Made by a program: the position numbers and the translations under genes
NCBI GenBank assembly: GCA_030696085.1
Contig: JAUYNL010000081.1
Span: 62,001 to 126,000, forward strand
Direction: 5' to 3'
Source of the DNA: Luteolibacter sp.
GTDB lineage: Bacteria > Verrucomicrobiota > Verrucomicrobiia > Verrucomicrobiales > Akkermansiaceae
Length of the DNA stretch: 64,000 nucleotides
Notes under the pieces: generated by a model
The model's input: only the letters and a program-made list of their open reading frames with translations
What the model was told of the DNA's origin: nothing
Databases searched by the model: none
Shown here: positions 26,778 through 35,276 of the stretch, one piece after another
How positions within the stretch are numbered: position 1 is the stretch's first letter
Layout: each line of letters opens with the position of its first letter

Positions 26778-28454
26778 TCAACGGCCGCCGCGCGGTGCTT
26801 TGGGAGTCGGATTGCCGGAGGACTCGCGGCCGAAGAGCAGGGAATTGGGTTTCTCGTCGATGGTGGTGGTCATCGCCTGAATGGCGCGCAGCGAGGCGCG
26901 GAGTTCGTCGAGAGTGCGCAGCAGGTCGCCCTGGACGGCTCCATCGGGGCCGACGCTGGCTACGGATTTATCGAGTGCGGCGATGGCATTTCGCAAGTCC
27001 TCGGGCAGGCCGCGGAATGCGGGGTCTTCCAGAGTTTTGCGGGCGGCGGCGGCGGTGTCTTCGATTTCCTTGAGGGTGCCGCGGGCTTCAGTGATGGTGG
27101 TTTTCGCCTCGGCGGCGGCGGCGGCGATGTCGTTCATGGTTTCCACCAGTGGCATGGCCTGCACCTTGTCGAGGATGGCGGAGAGTTTCGCCTCCAGTTG
27201 GGCGAAACCGGAGGAGACGGTCGGGATGGTGGAGAATTCTCCGGATTTCCCGAGTTCGGTAGCCGGACTCTCCGGGTAGTAGTCGAGATCCACGAACAGG
27301 GCTCCGGTGATCAAACTGCCGGTCTTGAGAGCCGCCCGCAAGCCGCTGGCCACTGCGGCCCTGAGAAAGTCCTCGCCTTTTCCGCCTTCTGCCAGCGCTT
27401 TTTCCGAGCGCATCAACTGTGGATCGATCTCAATGAGCACCGGCACGCGAGGATCGTTCTGCCCGGGTGTCAGATCGAAGGATATGCCAACCACCCTGCC
27501 GATGGTGATGCCGCGGAATTCCACCGGAGCCTTTTCCGTAAGGCCGCGCACGGTTTGATCGAACAATAACAGCAGCTTGAGGGTGGGGTTGAAAGCGGAG
27601 TTGCGGGCGGCGTCCTCATCCCGATAGATTGTGAAGCTCATGCCGTCGGTGGCTGGTTTTCCGGGGGGCTCGCCGAGCGTCACGCCGAAGGACACACCAC
27701 CCGTGACCATCGCCTGGAATGAAGGTGTGCGCAGTTTGAAACCGTCGGCTCCCGCGCTGATGTCGATGCCGCTGGTGTTCCAGAAGCGGGTGTATTCCGT
27801 GACCAGGGAACTGTAGTCCGCGCCGATGAATGCGTCGTAAGTGACCCGCGCACCATCCGCGTCCAGTTGGCGGCCTTCGATGCGCCCAACCTCGAATCCA
27901 CGATGGTAGATCGGCGCGCCGATCGTCAGCGAGCCCGCCGACTCGGCGGTGAGCGTCAGGCGGAGGCCCGGCACGCTGCGATTGCTGGCCGGCGGCGTCT
28001 CAAGGCCCTCGAAAAACGAGTGCCTTTCCGCATTCGGCGGGCCGGGATCGAGTTCGATGTAGGCACCGGTGATCAGCGTGCCGACGCCGGAGAACTCGGT
28101 CGGCGAAAGGCGCGGCTTGACCACCCAGAAGCGGGTGCCGCGGCGCAGCAGTGTTTCCGAATCCGAATCGAGCTCCAGATAGACCAGCACCGAATTCAAG
28201 TCCTCCGCGAGACTCACATCCTTGACGAGACCCACCCTCACCGAGCGGCAGCGGACCTCGGTTCTTCCCGCGGCGATGCCATCCGCAGTTTCGAAACGGA
28301 CACGCGCCACCGGTCCTTGGGCGGCGAAGTTCCGGTAGAGCAGCCATCCGCCTAACAGCAGGGCGATGATCGGGACGACCCACACGATGTTCCATCGCTG
28401 GGCGCGGCGGACCACGGGAGAAGCGGCGGGTGGCGGATTTGGTATTTCGCTCAA
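26778..28454 (-). CDS. pqiB: PqiB-like MCE-domain intermembrane transport protein
   Basis: A 558-residue protein with one N-terminal membrane helix (about 21-41, IVWVVPIIALLLGGWLLYRN) and three MCE repeats (VRFETADGIAAGRTEVRCRS; LTLTAESAGSLTIGAPIYHR; LLLLFDQTVRGLTEKAPVEF with GITIGRVVG), then a helical tail (about 440-540) like the needle/tube segment of PqiB. I place the start at a TTG (28454) whose TTGA overlaps the stop of the upstream pqiA-like gene; the frame is open further up but only as shadow of that gene. In E. coli PqiB forms a periplasmic tunnel between the membranes. Confidence 0.88.
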   Translation of the reverse strand: MSEIPNPPPAASPVVRRAQRWNIVWVVPIIALLLGGWLLYRNFAAQGPVARVRFETADGIAAGRTEVRCRSVRVGLVKDVSLAEDLNSVLVYLELDSDSETLLRRGTRFWVVKPRLSPTEFSGVGTLITGAYIELDPGPPNAERHSFFEGLETPPASNRSVPGLRLTLTAESAGSLTIGAPIYHRGFEVGRIEGRQLDADGARVTYDAFIGADYSSLVTEYTRFWNTSGIDISAGADGFKLRTPSFQAMVTGGVSFGVTLGEPPGKPATDGMSFTIYRDEDAARNSAFNPTLKLLLLFDQTVRGLTEKAPVEFRGITIGRVVGISFDLTPGQNDPRVPVLIEIDPQLMRSEKALAEGGKGEDFLRAAVASGLRAALKTGSLITGALFVDLDYYPESPATELGKSGEFSTIPTVSSGFAQLEAKLSAILDKVQAMPLVETMNDIAAAAAEAKTTITEARGTLKEIEDTAAAARKTLEDPAFRGLPEDLRNAIAALDKSVASVGPDGAVQGDLLRTLDELRASLRAIQAMTTTIDEKPNSLLFGRESSGNPTPKAPRGGR

Positions 28455-29104
28455 GATGCTGGTTTCGTTGGATTCGGAGGAGGGGTGGCGGGCAGCTCGT
28501 CGAGCCGGTCCCAGAGCAGGCGGGGTTCGAAGCGCATCGCCGCGAACATGGTAAGCACGACCACGCCTGCGAATGCAAGCGCTCCCGGCCCGGGAGTGAT
28601 CGCCATGTAGTTGCCGAGCTGGACCACGGATACCAGGATGCCGACCACGAAAATATCGATCATCGACCAGCGACCGAGCAATTCGGTGAACCAGTAGATC
28701 CTGCCCAGTGCGGCCGGCGAGGGGTGGACCCGGCCGGTCGCGGCCAGGCAGAGCCAGCTCAGCGCGGCGATTTTCAGAAAGGGAATCAGGATCGATGCGG
28801 TGAAAATCACGATCGCGATCGGATAGGCACCCGTTCTCCAGAAGGTCATCATGCCGCCGATGATCGTGTTGTGCGTCGTTTCCCCGAGTTCCACCACCGT
28901 CATGACCGGCAGCAGGTGGGATGGGATGAAAAGCGCGGCCGCGGCGGCCATCAGCGCGATGGTGCCCTCGATGCTGGCCGGCTTGCGCAAATGCAGGTGC
29001 GTGCCGCAGCGCGGACAATGTTTCAGCGAGACAGGCGAAACCTTGCCGCAGGTGTGGCAGCCCGCCAGTCCCACGTCAGCGGCTTTTGGAAGCGGAGCGC
29101 TCAT
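28451..29104 (-). CDS. pqiA: PqiA-like membrane protein, second half-protein
   Basis: A 217-residue protein with an N-terminal zinc ribbon (CHTCGKVSP and CPRCGTHL) and four membrane helices (IALMAAAAALFIPSHLLPVM; AIVIFTASILIPFLKIAALS; MIDIFVVGILVSVVQLGNYM; GALAFAGVVVLTMFAAMRF). This equals one of the two PqiA/LetA repeats of E. coli PqiA, which is a single protein of about 417 residues. Its ATG overlaps the upstream gene's stop (ATGA), and its own stop overlaps the pqiB TTG. PqiA family members feed lipids to the MCE tube from the inner membrane. Confidence 0.87.
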   Translation of the reverse strand: MSAPLPKAADVGLAGCHTCGKVSPVSLKHCPRCGTHLHLRKPASIEGTIALMAAAAALFIPSHLLPVMTVVELGETTHNTIIGGMMTFWRTGAYPIAIVIFTASILIPFLKIAALSWLCLAATGRVHPSPAALGRIYWFTELLGRWSMIDIFVVGILVSVVQLGNYMAITPGPGALAFAGVVVLTMFAAMRFEPRLLWDRLDELPATPPPNPTKPAS

Positions 29105-29766
29105 CCTTTCGCCACCTCCAGGCGGTCCCACAGCTCCTCGCGGTCGATGCCCGCCACCGCTCCCGCCATGCACAACATCACTCCGGCGAAGGCCCAGAAG
29201 CCGATGCCGAAATGCACGTCCGCCACCTTGGCCAGCTTCATCAGGCTCACCAGCACGCCCAACAGGAAAACCTCCACCATGTTCCACGGCTCGCTGCGGT
29301 ACATCCACTTGGCGGCATGGCCGGCACCGGGTGCCGCACGCCCGAACATCAGTGGCAGGCAGACATAGATCATCCCCCCTGCCAACATCAGCGGCGTGAT
29401 CATGGTGAACAGGATGATCGCCGTCCCCAGGATCGGAGCGTCCTGCTCCATCAGCGCGGTCGCCGCGCCGACCAGGGTGAGGTCGCGCCGCATGGTCGCC
29501 GCGTCCATCGTTAGAAAGGGAAACACATGCACCAGCGCCATCAGCAGCAGCGCCGCCAGAGAGAAGGCCGAGGCCCGTGCCAGCGAGGCCGGGCGATTCT
29601 GGTAGAGCAACGCGCCGCAGCGCGCGCAACGCGCCGCAGTGCCCTCGTCCACCGGAAACGACTGGTGCAGCGTGTCGCAGAAATGGCAGACGGCATAGCG
29701 CTCACCGCCCGGCGGTCTCGGCCAGGGCAGCAGCGCCCTCCAGGTTCTGGAAAATCCCTTTTTCAT
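29101..29766 (-). CDS. pqiA: PqiA-like membrane protein, first half-protein
   Basis: A 221-residue protein with zinc ribbon CHFCDTLHQ/CARCGALL and four hydrophobic segments (AFSLAALLLMALVHVFPFLT; AIILFTMITPLMLAGGMIYV; MVEVFLLGVLVSLMKLAKVA; FWAFAGVMLCMAGAVAGI). It is the counterpart of the other PqiA repeat. The ATG at 29766 overlaps the stop of the FAH-family gene (ATGA), and its stop overlaps the next pqiA-like start. Two separate half-PqiA genes therefore replace the fused protein of E. coli. Confidence 0.87.
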   Translation of the reverse strand: MKKGFSRTWRALLPWPRPPGGERYAVCHFCDTLHQSFPVDEGTAARCARCGALLYQNRPASLARASAFSLAALLLMALVHVFPFLTMDAATMRRDLTLVGAATALMEQDAPILGTAIILFTMITPLMLAGGMIYVCLPLMFGRAAPGAGHAAKWMYRSEPWNMVEVFLLGVLVSLMKLAKVADVHFGIGFWAFAGVMLCMAGAVAGIDREELWDRLEVAKG

Positions 29767-30623
29767 GCGGGACGGGATGCCACCACGCGCTGAGCCAGCT
29801 CGCCAAGACCTTCCACCCCGCATTCCACGAAATCCCCGGCCTGTAGGTAGCGCGGTGGAGTCATGCCCATCGCCGCGCCGCCGGGCGTGCCGGTGGCCAC
29901 CACATCGCCGGGCAGCAACGTCATGAAGCGGCTGATGTAACTCACCAACTGCCTCACGGAAAACATCATGTCGCCGGTCCAACTGTTCTGGCGCAGCTCG
30001 CCGTTCACCTTGCACCACAGGCGCAGCTTCTGCGAATCCGCGACTTCATCCGCAGTGGTCAGCCACGGCCCCATCGGCGCGAAGCTGTCGGCGCTCTTGC
30101 CCTTGGTCCACTGGCCGCCCATTTCCTTCTGAAACGCCCGCTCGGAGAAATCGCAGAAGGTCGCGTAGCCCGCCACGTATTCCAGTGATTCACGCTCCTC
30201 CACATAGGTTGCCGTGCGTCCGATCACAACCGCCAGCTCCACCTCGTAATCGAGCTTTCTCGCGCCGCGCGGCATGATCACATCGTCGCAGGGCCCGCTC
30301 CAAGCGCTGGTCGCCTTCATGAAAAGCGCCGGCTCCGTCGGTATGCCCTCGCCCAGCTCCTTGGCGTGATCGAGATAGTTCTTGCCCACGCAGACAAGTT
30401 TCGACGGGCGGTTCACCGGCGGCCCCAGCCGCACCCGGTGGTCCACCTCCACGCCGCCCGGACAACCATCCTCCACCCACTCGGCCAGCGCCTCCAGCCC
30501 GCCGGAGGCGAAAAAACCCTCGTCATAATCGTGAAACTCGCCGCTCGCATCCAATCTCCGGCCATCCGCCAGCAGAATCCCCGGCTCCTCCCGCCCTTCG
30601 TCGCCGAATCGGATCAATTTCAT
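29763..30623 (-). CDS. Fumarylacetoacetate hydrolase family protein
   Basis: A 286-residue FAH-fold hydrolase. Seen: KLVCVGKNYLDHAKELGEGI, the metal-binding LDYEVELAVVIG (Glu pair), FCDFSERAFQKEMGGQWTKG, KSADSFAPMGPWL and the closing GDVVATGTPGG...MTPPRYLQAGD. The family cleaves C-C bonds in beta-diketo acids or hydrates related acids; this subgroup is often annotated as ureidoglycolate lyase or 2,4-diketo-3-deoxy-fuconate/rhamnonate hydrolase. The substrate cannot be fixed here. It is the first gene of an overlapping run with pqiA-pqiA-pqiB-pqiC, an unexpected partner for lipid transport. Confidence 0.9.
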   Translation of the reverse strand: MKLIRFGDEGREEPGILLADGRRLDASGEFHDYDEGFFASGGLEALAEWVEDGCPGGVEVDHRVRLGPPVNRPSKLVCVGKNYLDHAKELGEGIPTEPALFMKATSAWSGPCDDVIMPRGARKLDYEVELAVVIGRTATYVEERESLEYVAGYATFCDFSERAFQKEMGGQWTKGKSADSFAPMGPWLTTADEVADSQKLRLWCKVNGELRQNSWTGDMMFSVRQLVSYISRFMTLLPGDVVATGTPGGAAMGMTPPRYLQAGDFVECGVEGLGELAQRVVASRPA

Positions 30624-30693
30624 GGGCGGATCCTACTCATTCTCCGGGGATTCCGGCAACCACCCATTCCAATCCTCCGGACTTTCCTCATAC

Positions 30694-30722
30694 TTGTTAA
30701 AAAAGCCCACTTTCCGCATATT
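30694..30722 (+). promoter_or_regulatory. Candidate promoter for the lamin-tail protein gene
   Basis: TTGTTA (30694-30699), 17 bases, CATATT (30717-30722), in the only AT-rich stretch of the divergent gap, about 100 bases before the ATG at 30825. Each box matches 4 of 6 consensus positions. Weak, position-based call. Confidence 0.35.
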
Positions 30723-30824
30723 TTGCTTTCCATCCCCCCGGTGACAAATGCGACACCTATCACAGCATGCGAATTCCGCATTTCTTGCCACTGTCCCCCC
30801 ACGACTCACAGAACCATCCCCACC

Positions 30825-33713
30825 ATGAATCCCCTAACCATTCCCTCACACTTCTCCCGGTCAGGCTCCTCCCTCCGGGTCAAATGCCTCGCCGCCGCAG
30901 CGATGATCATCGGTTTCTCCGCTCCCATGGCGAACGCGCAGGCTTTCAGCGGTACTTATACCTTCGGCGCTGAGGGCAATGTCGCCAGTTTCATCTACAA
31001 CGGCAGCTCCATCACCAATCTCACGGTGGCTCCCCTCACCAAGATCGGAATCACCAACAGCAGCAGCAATGATAACCTCCGTGCCACGGCATGGCCCACC
31101 GGCGCAACCACTGGGAACGATACCTTCTCAGGCAGCGTCGATACCGGAAAATACATTGAGTTCACGCTCACCGCGGCATCGGGAAAAGTCATCAATTTAC
31201 CGACCCTCGCCTTCGGCATTGGGCGCAGCAGCACGGCTCCCCGCCAGTGGCAGTGGCGCTCCAGTGTGGACGGTTTTGCAAATCCCATCCCGGTGACGAC
31301 GGCTAACAGCGGCCTGACTCACGTCGCAGGCGTCCTCACCACCCCGGACACGGATGCCAACTGGACGGGAAATCTCATCCAAATCTCGGGAAGCGCCTAT
31401 CAAAACCTCAGCAGCATCAGCTTCCGACTTTATGGCTACAATTCGGAAAGTACTTCCGGAACCGGCGGATTGCAGGGTCCGCTGACCTTCGGTGGCACTC
31501 TGGCCAATGAGGGTGAGAGCGAAGGGATCCCTCCGGTGATGGTCACTCGCAGCCCCGCAGACGACTCGGCGTCCGCATTGACCAATACCAGCCTGGTCAT
31601 CACCTATGATGAGAATGTGATTCCGGCCAGCGGCACCGTCGTGATCAGGAAAACCTCCGAGCCAACGACGGTCGTGGAAAGCATCACGGTGCCCGGTCCC
31701 AAAGTGACGACCTCCACCGTCAGCGCGATCATCAATCCGGATGTCGTCCTGAACCCCGGCACCTCGTATTACGTAGAGGTCACGGCCGGAGCCTTCACCG
31801 ACACATCCGGAAATCAAGCCCCTGCGATCTCCGGCGCGACGGCATGGAATTTCACCACCCGCGGCGAACCCCAGATCGTCATCAACCAGTATTACGAAGG
31901 TTTATCTAACAACAAATACATCGAATTGAAAAATCTCACTTCCGGCGATGTTGCTCTATCAAACTATCGCCTGGCGGCATGGGTTGACTCGAATCGTGAG
32001 ACATGGAAATCCGGCGCGGGCTCCACAACACGCGTGACTTCCTTGAGCGGCACCATTCCCGCCAACGGTACCTTCCTGGTGAAGTCCTCCTCCGCGGTGG
32101 CTCCGGCATATGCCGCCAACAACTTCGATCAAAGCGCCCCTGCTTCGGAATCCGCCGCCTTCAACGGCGATGACAGCGTGGTTCTCTACAATGGCCCCGG
32201 ATTCACCCAGGCGGAAGTGGTGGATGCCGTATCCTTCATTGGAAGCGATGGTCAGGACAAATCCTTCCACCGCCTGACCAACGGGCCGGGATTCGATTTC
32301 GCGCCAGCATCCTCCATCCTCGATTATTCCGGCGTATGGGGCGCCAAGACCAATGCGGATGTGGATGCCGCGTTGGTCTCGGAGGATTGGTATCTCAGCG
32401 CCACGCAGCCCATCGGAAATCTCACACTGAACCTCTCGGACGCTTCGATCTCCGAAAGCACGGGGACCGCCACCGCCACCGTGACCCGCAGCGGTGCCAC
32501 GGGCGCGCCGTTGACGGTCTTCATCGCGAGCAGCAACACCGCCTCAGTCAATCCCGGGCTTACCGTGGTCATTCCCGCCGAACAGAGTAGCGCGCAGTTC
32601 GCCATCGCCGCAATCGACAATGCATGGTTCACTGGCGATCAGGTCATCACCATCACAGTGAGCGCGGATCGGCACCTCCCGGACAGTGAGGCCATCACCC
32701 TGGTGGATGATCTTGCGGATCCTCCCTTCACGGTGGTCATCAACGAGGTGGATGCGGCCCAAGCCGGCACGGATGGCCTGGAATTCATCGAGCTTTACAA
32801 CACGTCCAACCAGTCCATCTCCCTCAATGGCGTGGTGGTGGTGCTCTACAACGGTGAATCCGCCGGTGATGCTTCCTACAGAACCATCGATCTGAGCGGA
32901 CACAGCATTCCTGCGAACGATTATTTCGTCATCGGCAACAGCCTTGTGGCCAATGTGGATTTGAGCGCATTTACGACCAACGGCATTCAGAACGGACCGG
33001 ATGGCGTTGCGCTCTATTTGGGCGAAGCGGCTGCTTTTACAAGCGGCACACTGCCGACGGCCGCGCCGGGCACCTTGCTCGATGCGATTGTTTATAACGA
33101 ATCCCTGACACAGGACGCCGCGCTCGTCGCCGCGCTCACGCCCGGAAAGCCGCAGGTGAATGAAAATCCCGGAGGCAACGGCGACATCAATGCGATGGCC
33201 CGGGTCCCGGATGGCGGAGCGGCCTTCGATACCACGCTTTTTGTGGCTCAGTCCCCCACGCCCGGCACCACCAATGCGATCACGTCTCCCGGCAACACTT
33301 TCGCCTCCTGGATCGGCACCTTCGATTTCAGCGGCTTCACCAGTCCGGACCTTACGGCCGCGGGCGATCCGGACCACGACGGCCTCGCCAACTCCCTGGA
33401 GAACCTCCTTGGCACCAGCCCGGCGGCGGCCAGCCAGGGTCTGACGACGGTTTCCGCCAGCGGCGGCAATCTGATTTTCCGCCACACGCGTTCCGCCACC
33501 CCGGCCACGGATCTGAGCGGTTCCTACGAGTGGTCCACCAATCTGGCGGATTGGAATGCCTCGGCCGTATCCGCTGGCGGCATCACCGTTACCTTTGGTG
33601 CGCCGCCGACGGTCATCACGCCGGGCACGCCGGATCTGGTCGAAGTCAGCGCCACCGTCACCGGCACTGCGGCGACCAAAATTTTCGCCCGCTTCAAGGT
33701 GGTGCGGAACTGA
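30825..33713 (+). CDS. Large secreted protein with two lamin-tail domains
   Basis: A 962-residue exported protein. The signal peptide (about residues 18-38, CLAAAAMIIGFSAPMANAQA) is followed by a beta-rich domain (about 40-230), an SbsA/Big_5-type Ig-like domain (VTRSPADDSASALTNTSLVI; WNFTTRGEPQI), a first lamin-tail domain (VINQYYEGLSNNKYIELKNL), a Calx-beta-like segment (LNLSDASISESTGTATATVT), a second lamin-tail domain (VVINEVDAAQAGTDGLEFIE) and a C-terminal Ca-binding type motif (DPDHDGLANSLENLLGTSP) before a final beta module. Lamin-tail domains often accompany surface or secreted nucleases, but no nuclease domain is seen, so it is probably a surface or structural protein. I chose the ATG at 30825 because it begins the signal peptide. 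Confidence 0.85.
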   Translation: MNPLTIPSHFSRSGSSLRVKCLAAAAMIIGFSAPMANAQAFSGTYTFGAEGNVASFIYNGSSITNLTVAPLTKIGITNSSSNDNLRATAWPTGATTGNDTFSGSVDTGKYIEFTLTAASGKVINLPTLAFGIGRSSTAPRQWQWRSSVDGFANPIPVTTANSGLTHVAGVLTTPDTDANWTGNLIQISGSAYQNLSSISFRLYGYNSESTSGTGGLQGPLTFGGTLANEGESEGIPPVMVTRSPADDSASALTNTSLVITYDENVIPASGTVVIRKTSEPTTVVESITVPGPKVTTSTVSAIINPDVVLNPGTSYYVEVTAGAFTDTSGNQAPAISGATAWNFTTRGEPQIVINQYYEGLSNNKYIELKNLTSGDVALSNYRLAAWVDSNRETWKSGAGSTTRVTSLSGTIPANGTFLVKSSSAVAPAYAANNFDQSAPASESAAFNGDDSVVLYNGPGFTQAEVVDAVSFIGSDGQDKSFHRLTNGPGFDFAPASSILDYSGVWGAKTNADVDAALVSEDWYLSATQPIGNLTLNLSDASISESTGTATATVTRSGATGAPLTVFIASSNTASVNPGLTVVIPAEQSSAQFAIAAIDNAWFTGDQVITITVSADRHLPDSEAITLVDDLADPPFTVVINEVDAAQAGTDGLEFIELYNTSNQSISLNGVVVVLYNGESAGDASYRTIDLSGHSIPANDYFVIGNSLVANVDLSAFTTNGIQNGPDGVALYLGEAAAFTSGTLPTAAPGTLLDAIVYNESLTQDAALVAALTPGKPQVNENPGGNGDINAMARVPDGGAAFDTTLFVAQSPTPGTTNAITSPGNTFASWIGTFDFSGFTSPDLTAAGDPDHDGLANSLENLLGTSPAAASQGLTTVSASGGNLIFRHTRSATPATDLSGSYEWSTNLADWNASAVSAGGITVTFGAPPTVITPGTPDLVEVSATVTGTAATKIFARFKVVRN

Positions 33714-33864
33714 GCGGATTCCTGAATAAAACCTCAGCCCGTGGGATGCCTGGCGTCCTGCGGGTGATTGCTGTCCGGAGTTCAAACTTCAGCTTGCTCT
33801 TTCCTCAAGAGCACGCGGCGTGAAGGCACGACCTCGCGGACTGAAATTTTTCTATCCAGCCCGC

Positions 33865-34611
33865 TCAGTCCGGGCGTTTGGTGCGGGGCCTTGGCTTTTC
33901 CTTTGGCTCCGCCGTGCCCATCAGCATGCCGATTTCCAACCGGTTGAGGATGGCGTGGCGACCGGGTTCCAGATCGCCGAGCCAGAGCCCGCCGACACGC
34001 ACACGCATCAGTTTGGTGACCTGGTAGCCGAGGGTTTCGAACATCACGCGGATCTGGCGTTTCGCGCCGTGGTCGAGCACGATCTTGATGCGCCGGGGCG
34101 AGAGCCGCTCGATGGCCTTGGCCTTGAGTTTGCCTTCCGGAGTGTAAACGCCTTCGAGAAACTGGTCGAGGTGGGCGTTTTCAAAGGCCTGGTTCGAGGT
34201 GACGAGGTATTCCTTTTCGACCGATTTTGACGGATGCATGAGTTGCTGTGAGAGGTCGCCGTCATTGGTGAGGATCAGCAGGCCTTCCGAATCGCGGTCC
34301 AACCGGCCGACGTGGTGGAGGGCGCGCAAGGTTTCGGGCAGCAGCGCGTAAATCGTATCGCGTCCGAGTTCATCCTCACGGGTACACACGTAGCCGCGAG
34401 GCTTGTGGAAGGCCACGATCACCGGATCGCGCGGGGCGACTCGCTTGCCATCCACACGGACATGATCGCCCGGCACGATGCGGGTGCCCATGTTGATGCA
34501 GGGGCTGCCATTCACCTCTACGTGGCCTGCCTTGATGAGCTCATCGCACTTGCGGCGGGATCCCACGGCGCAGGAGGCGAGGTATTTGTTGAGGCGGGTA
34601 CCTTCGTTCAT
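33865..34611 (-). CDS. 23S/16S rRNA pseudouridine synthase, RluB/RsuA family
   Basis: A 248-residue protein. An S4 RNA-binding domain (TRLNKYLASCAVGSRRKCDE; IKAGHVEVNGSPC) is followed by the RsuA-type catalytic domain with VGRLDRDSEGLLILTNDGDL, whose Asp in RLDxxSEGLL is the catalytic residue, and ending LMRVRVGGLWLGDLEPG. The family isomerises a uridine in rRNA; RluB, RluF or RsuA specificity is not decidable here. The ATG at 34611 fits the start of the S4 domain. It is 76 bases downstream of the small basic protein gene on the same strand. Confidence 0.92.
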   Translation of the reverse strand: MNEGTRLNKYLASCAVGSRRKCDELIKAGHVEVNGSPCINMGTRIVPGDHVRVDGKRVAPRDPVIVAFHKPRGYVCTREDELGRDTIYALLPETLRALHHVGRLDRDSEGLLILTNDGDLSQQLMHPSKSVEKEYLVTSNQAFENAHLDQFLEGVYTPEGKLKAKAIERLSPRRIKIVLDHGAKRQIRVMFETLGYQVTKLMRVRVGGLWLGDLEPGRHAILNRLEIGMLMGTAEPKEKPRPRTKRPD

Positions 34612-34687
34612 GGCGGTGGGGCGGAATACAAAAGGCGCGAAACCCGCAGGGGTTCCGCGCGTGGAGAAAGGGAATCCAAACGAGGGA

Positions 34688-34843
34688 TCAACCCTCTTGT
34701 TTGGTCTTCGGCAGGCCCACGGGTGAGCGGCCGTCCTGCCATTCGCCACGGGATTTGAGCAGCTTGACGCGCTCGAAACGCTTGAGAACGGAACGTTTGC
34801 CGCCGACGGTGGCGCTGGATTTGAGACTGTTGTGCTTGGACAT
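34688..34843 (-). CDS. PVC-superphylum 'small basic protein'
   Basis: A 51-residue protein beginning MSKHNSLKSSATVGGKRSVL, then KRFERVKLLKSRGEWQDG, ending PVGLPKTKQEG. The pattern 'SLK...[RK]xVLxRxERxxxLKxxGxWxDxxSxxGLPK' is that of the small basic protein family (TIGR04137, as I recall) found in Verrucomicrobia, Chlamydiae and Planctomycetes, suspected to be ribosome-associated. About a quarter of its residues are Lys/Arg. It precedes an rRNA pseudouridine synthase gene, which fits a ribosome link. It is the best taxonomic marker in the window. Confidence 0.88.
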   Translation of the reverse strand: MSKHNSLKSSATVGGKRSVLKRFERVKLLKSRGEWQDGRSPVGLPKTKQEG

Positions 34844-35048
34844 CGCGTGAGGTGGTTTGAAAGTCGCGGGAGGCGGAAGCTAGGGGCGGCCCGCGCCTGT
34901 GGCAACCCGAAAATCACCCGAAAATCAGGTTTCGGCAGGCGGCCCGGCTCACAAGCCTCGCGGGTGCCCTCGCGGCAGCGGGTTTTCGCACGGTGTCACT
35001 GGCCGGCAGGAACCTCATGTCCGTCAACAACAGCTGGATCGGTTCCGG

Positions 35049-35213
35049 GTGGCGGTCCCAGATTTCCAGCGTGATGCCAGAGCGCCGCAATGGCCACCCT
35101 CTCCGATCCAAGACCGATGGAACACCTGCATCGCCTGCGGCGGCTGGATCGACCTGGAAGCCGGCGAAGGCCACGACTCCGAGGACGGCCCGATCCACAC
35201 GGACTGTGAGTGA
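35049..35213 (+). CDS. Possible small zinc-binding protein
   Basis: The C-terminal 30 residues read NTCIACGGWIDLEAGEG then HDSEDGPIHTDCE: a CxxC and a HxxC pair spaced like a small zinc finger, ending the protein 63 bases before the UPF0158 gene. The N-terminus is uncertain; GTG at 35049 gives 54 residues, and the frame is open back to 34899 but loses coding character. It may be a degraded gene or a real short one. Confidence 0.4.
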   Translation: MAVPDFQRDARAPQWPPSPIQDRWNTCIACGGWIDLEAGEGHDSEDGPIHTDCE

Positions 35214-35276
35214 CTCTTTCTTGTTCCGGTGCGTTGAAAAACACTCGCGTGCATAGACCCTTGCAAGCCACAGCCG

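Noticed and set aside
33795-33813. Hairpin tgctctt/aagagca as terminator of the lamin-tail gene
   Set aside because: Only 7 bp and no T-run on either strand.
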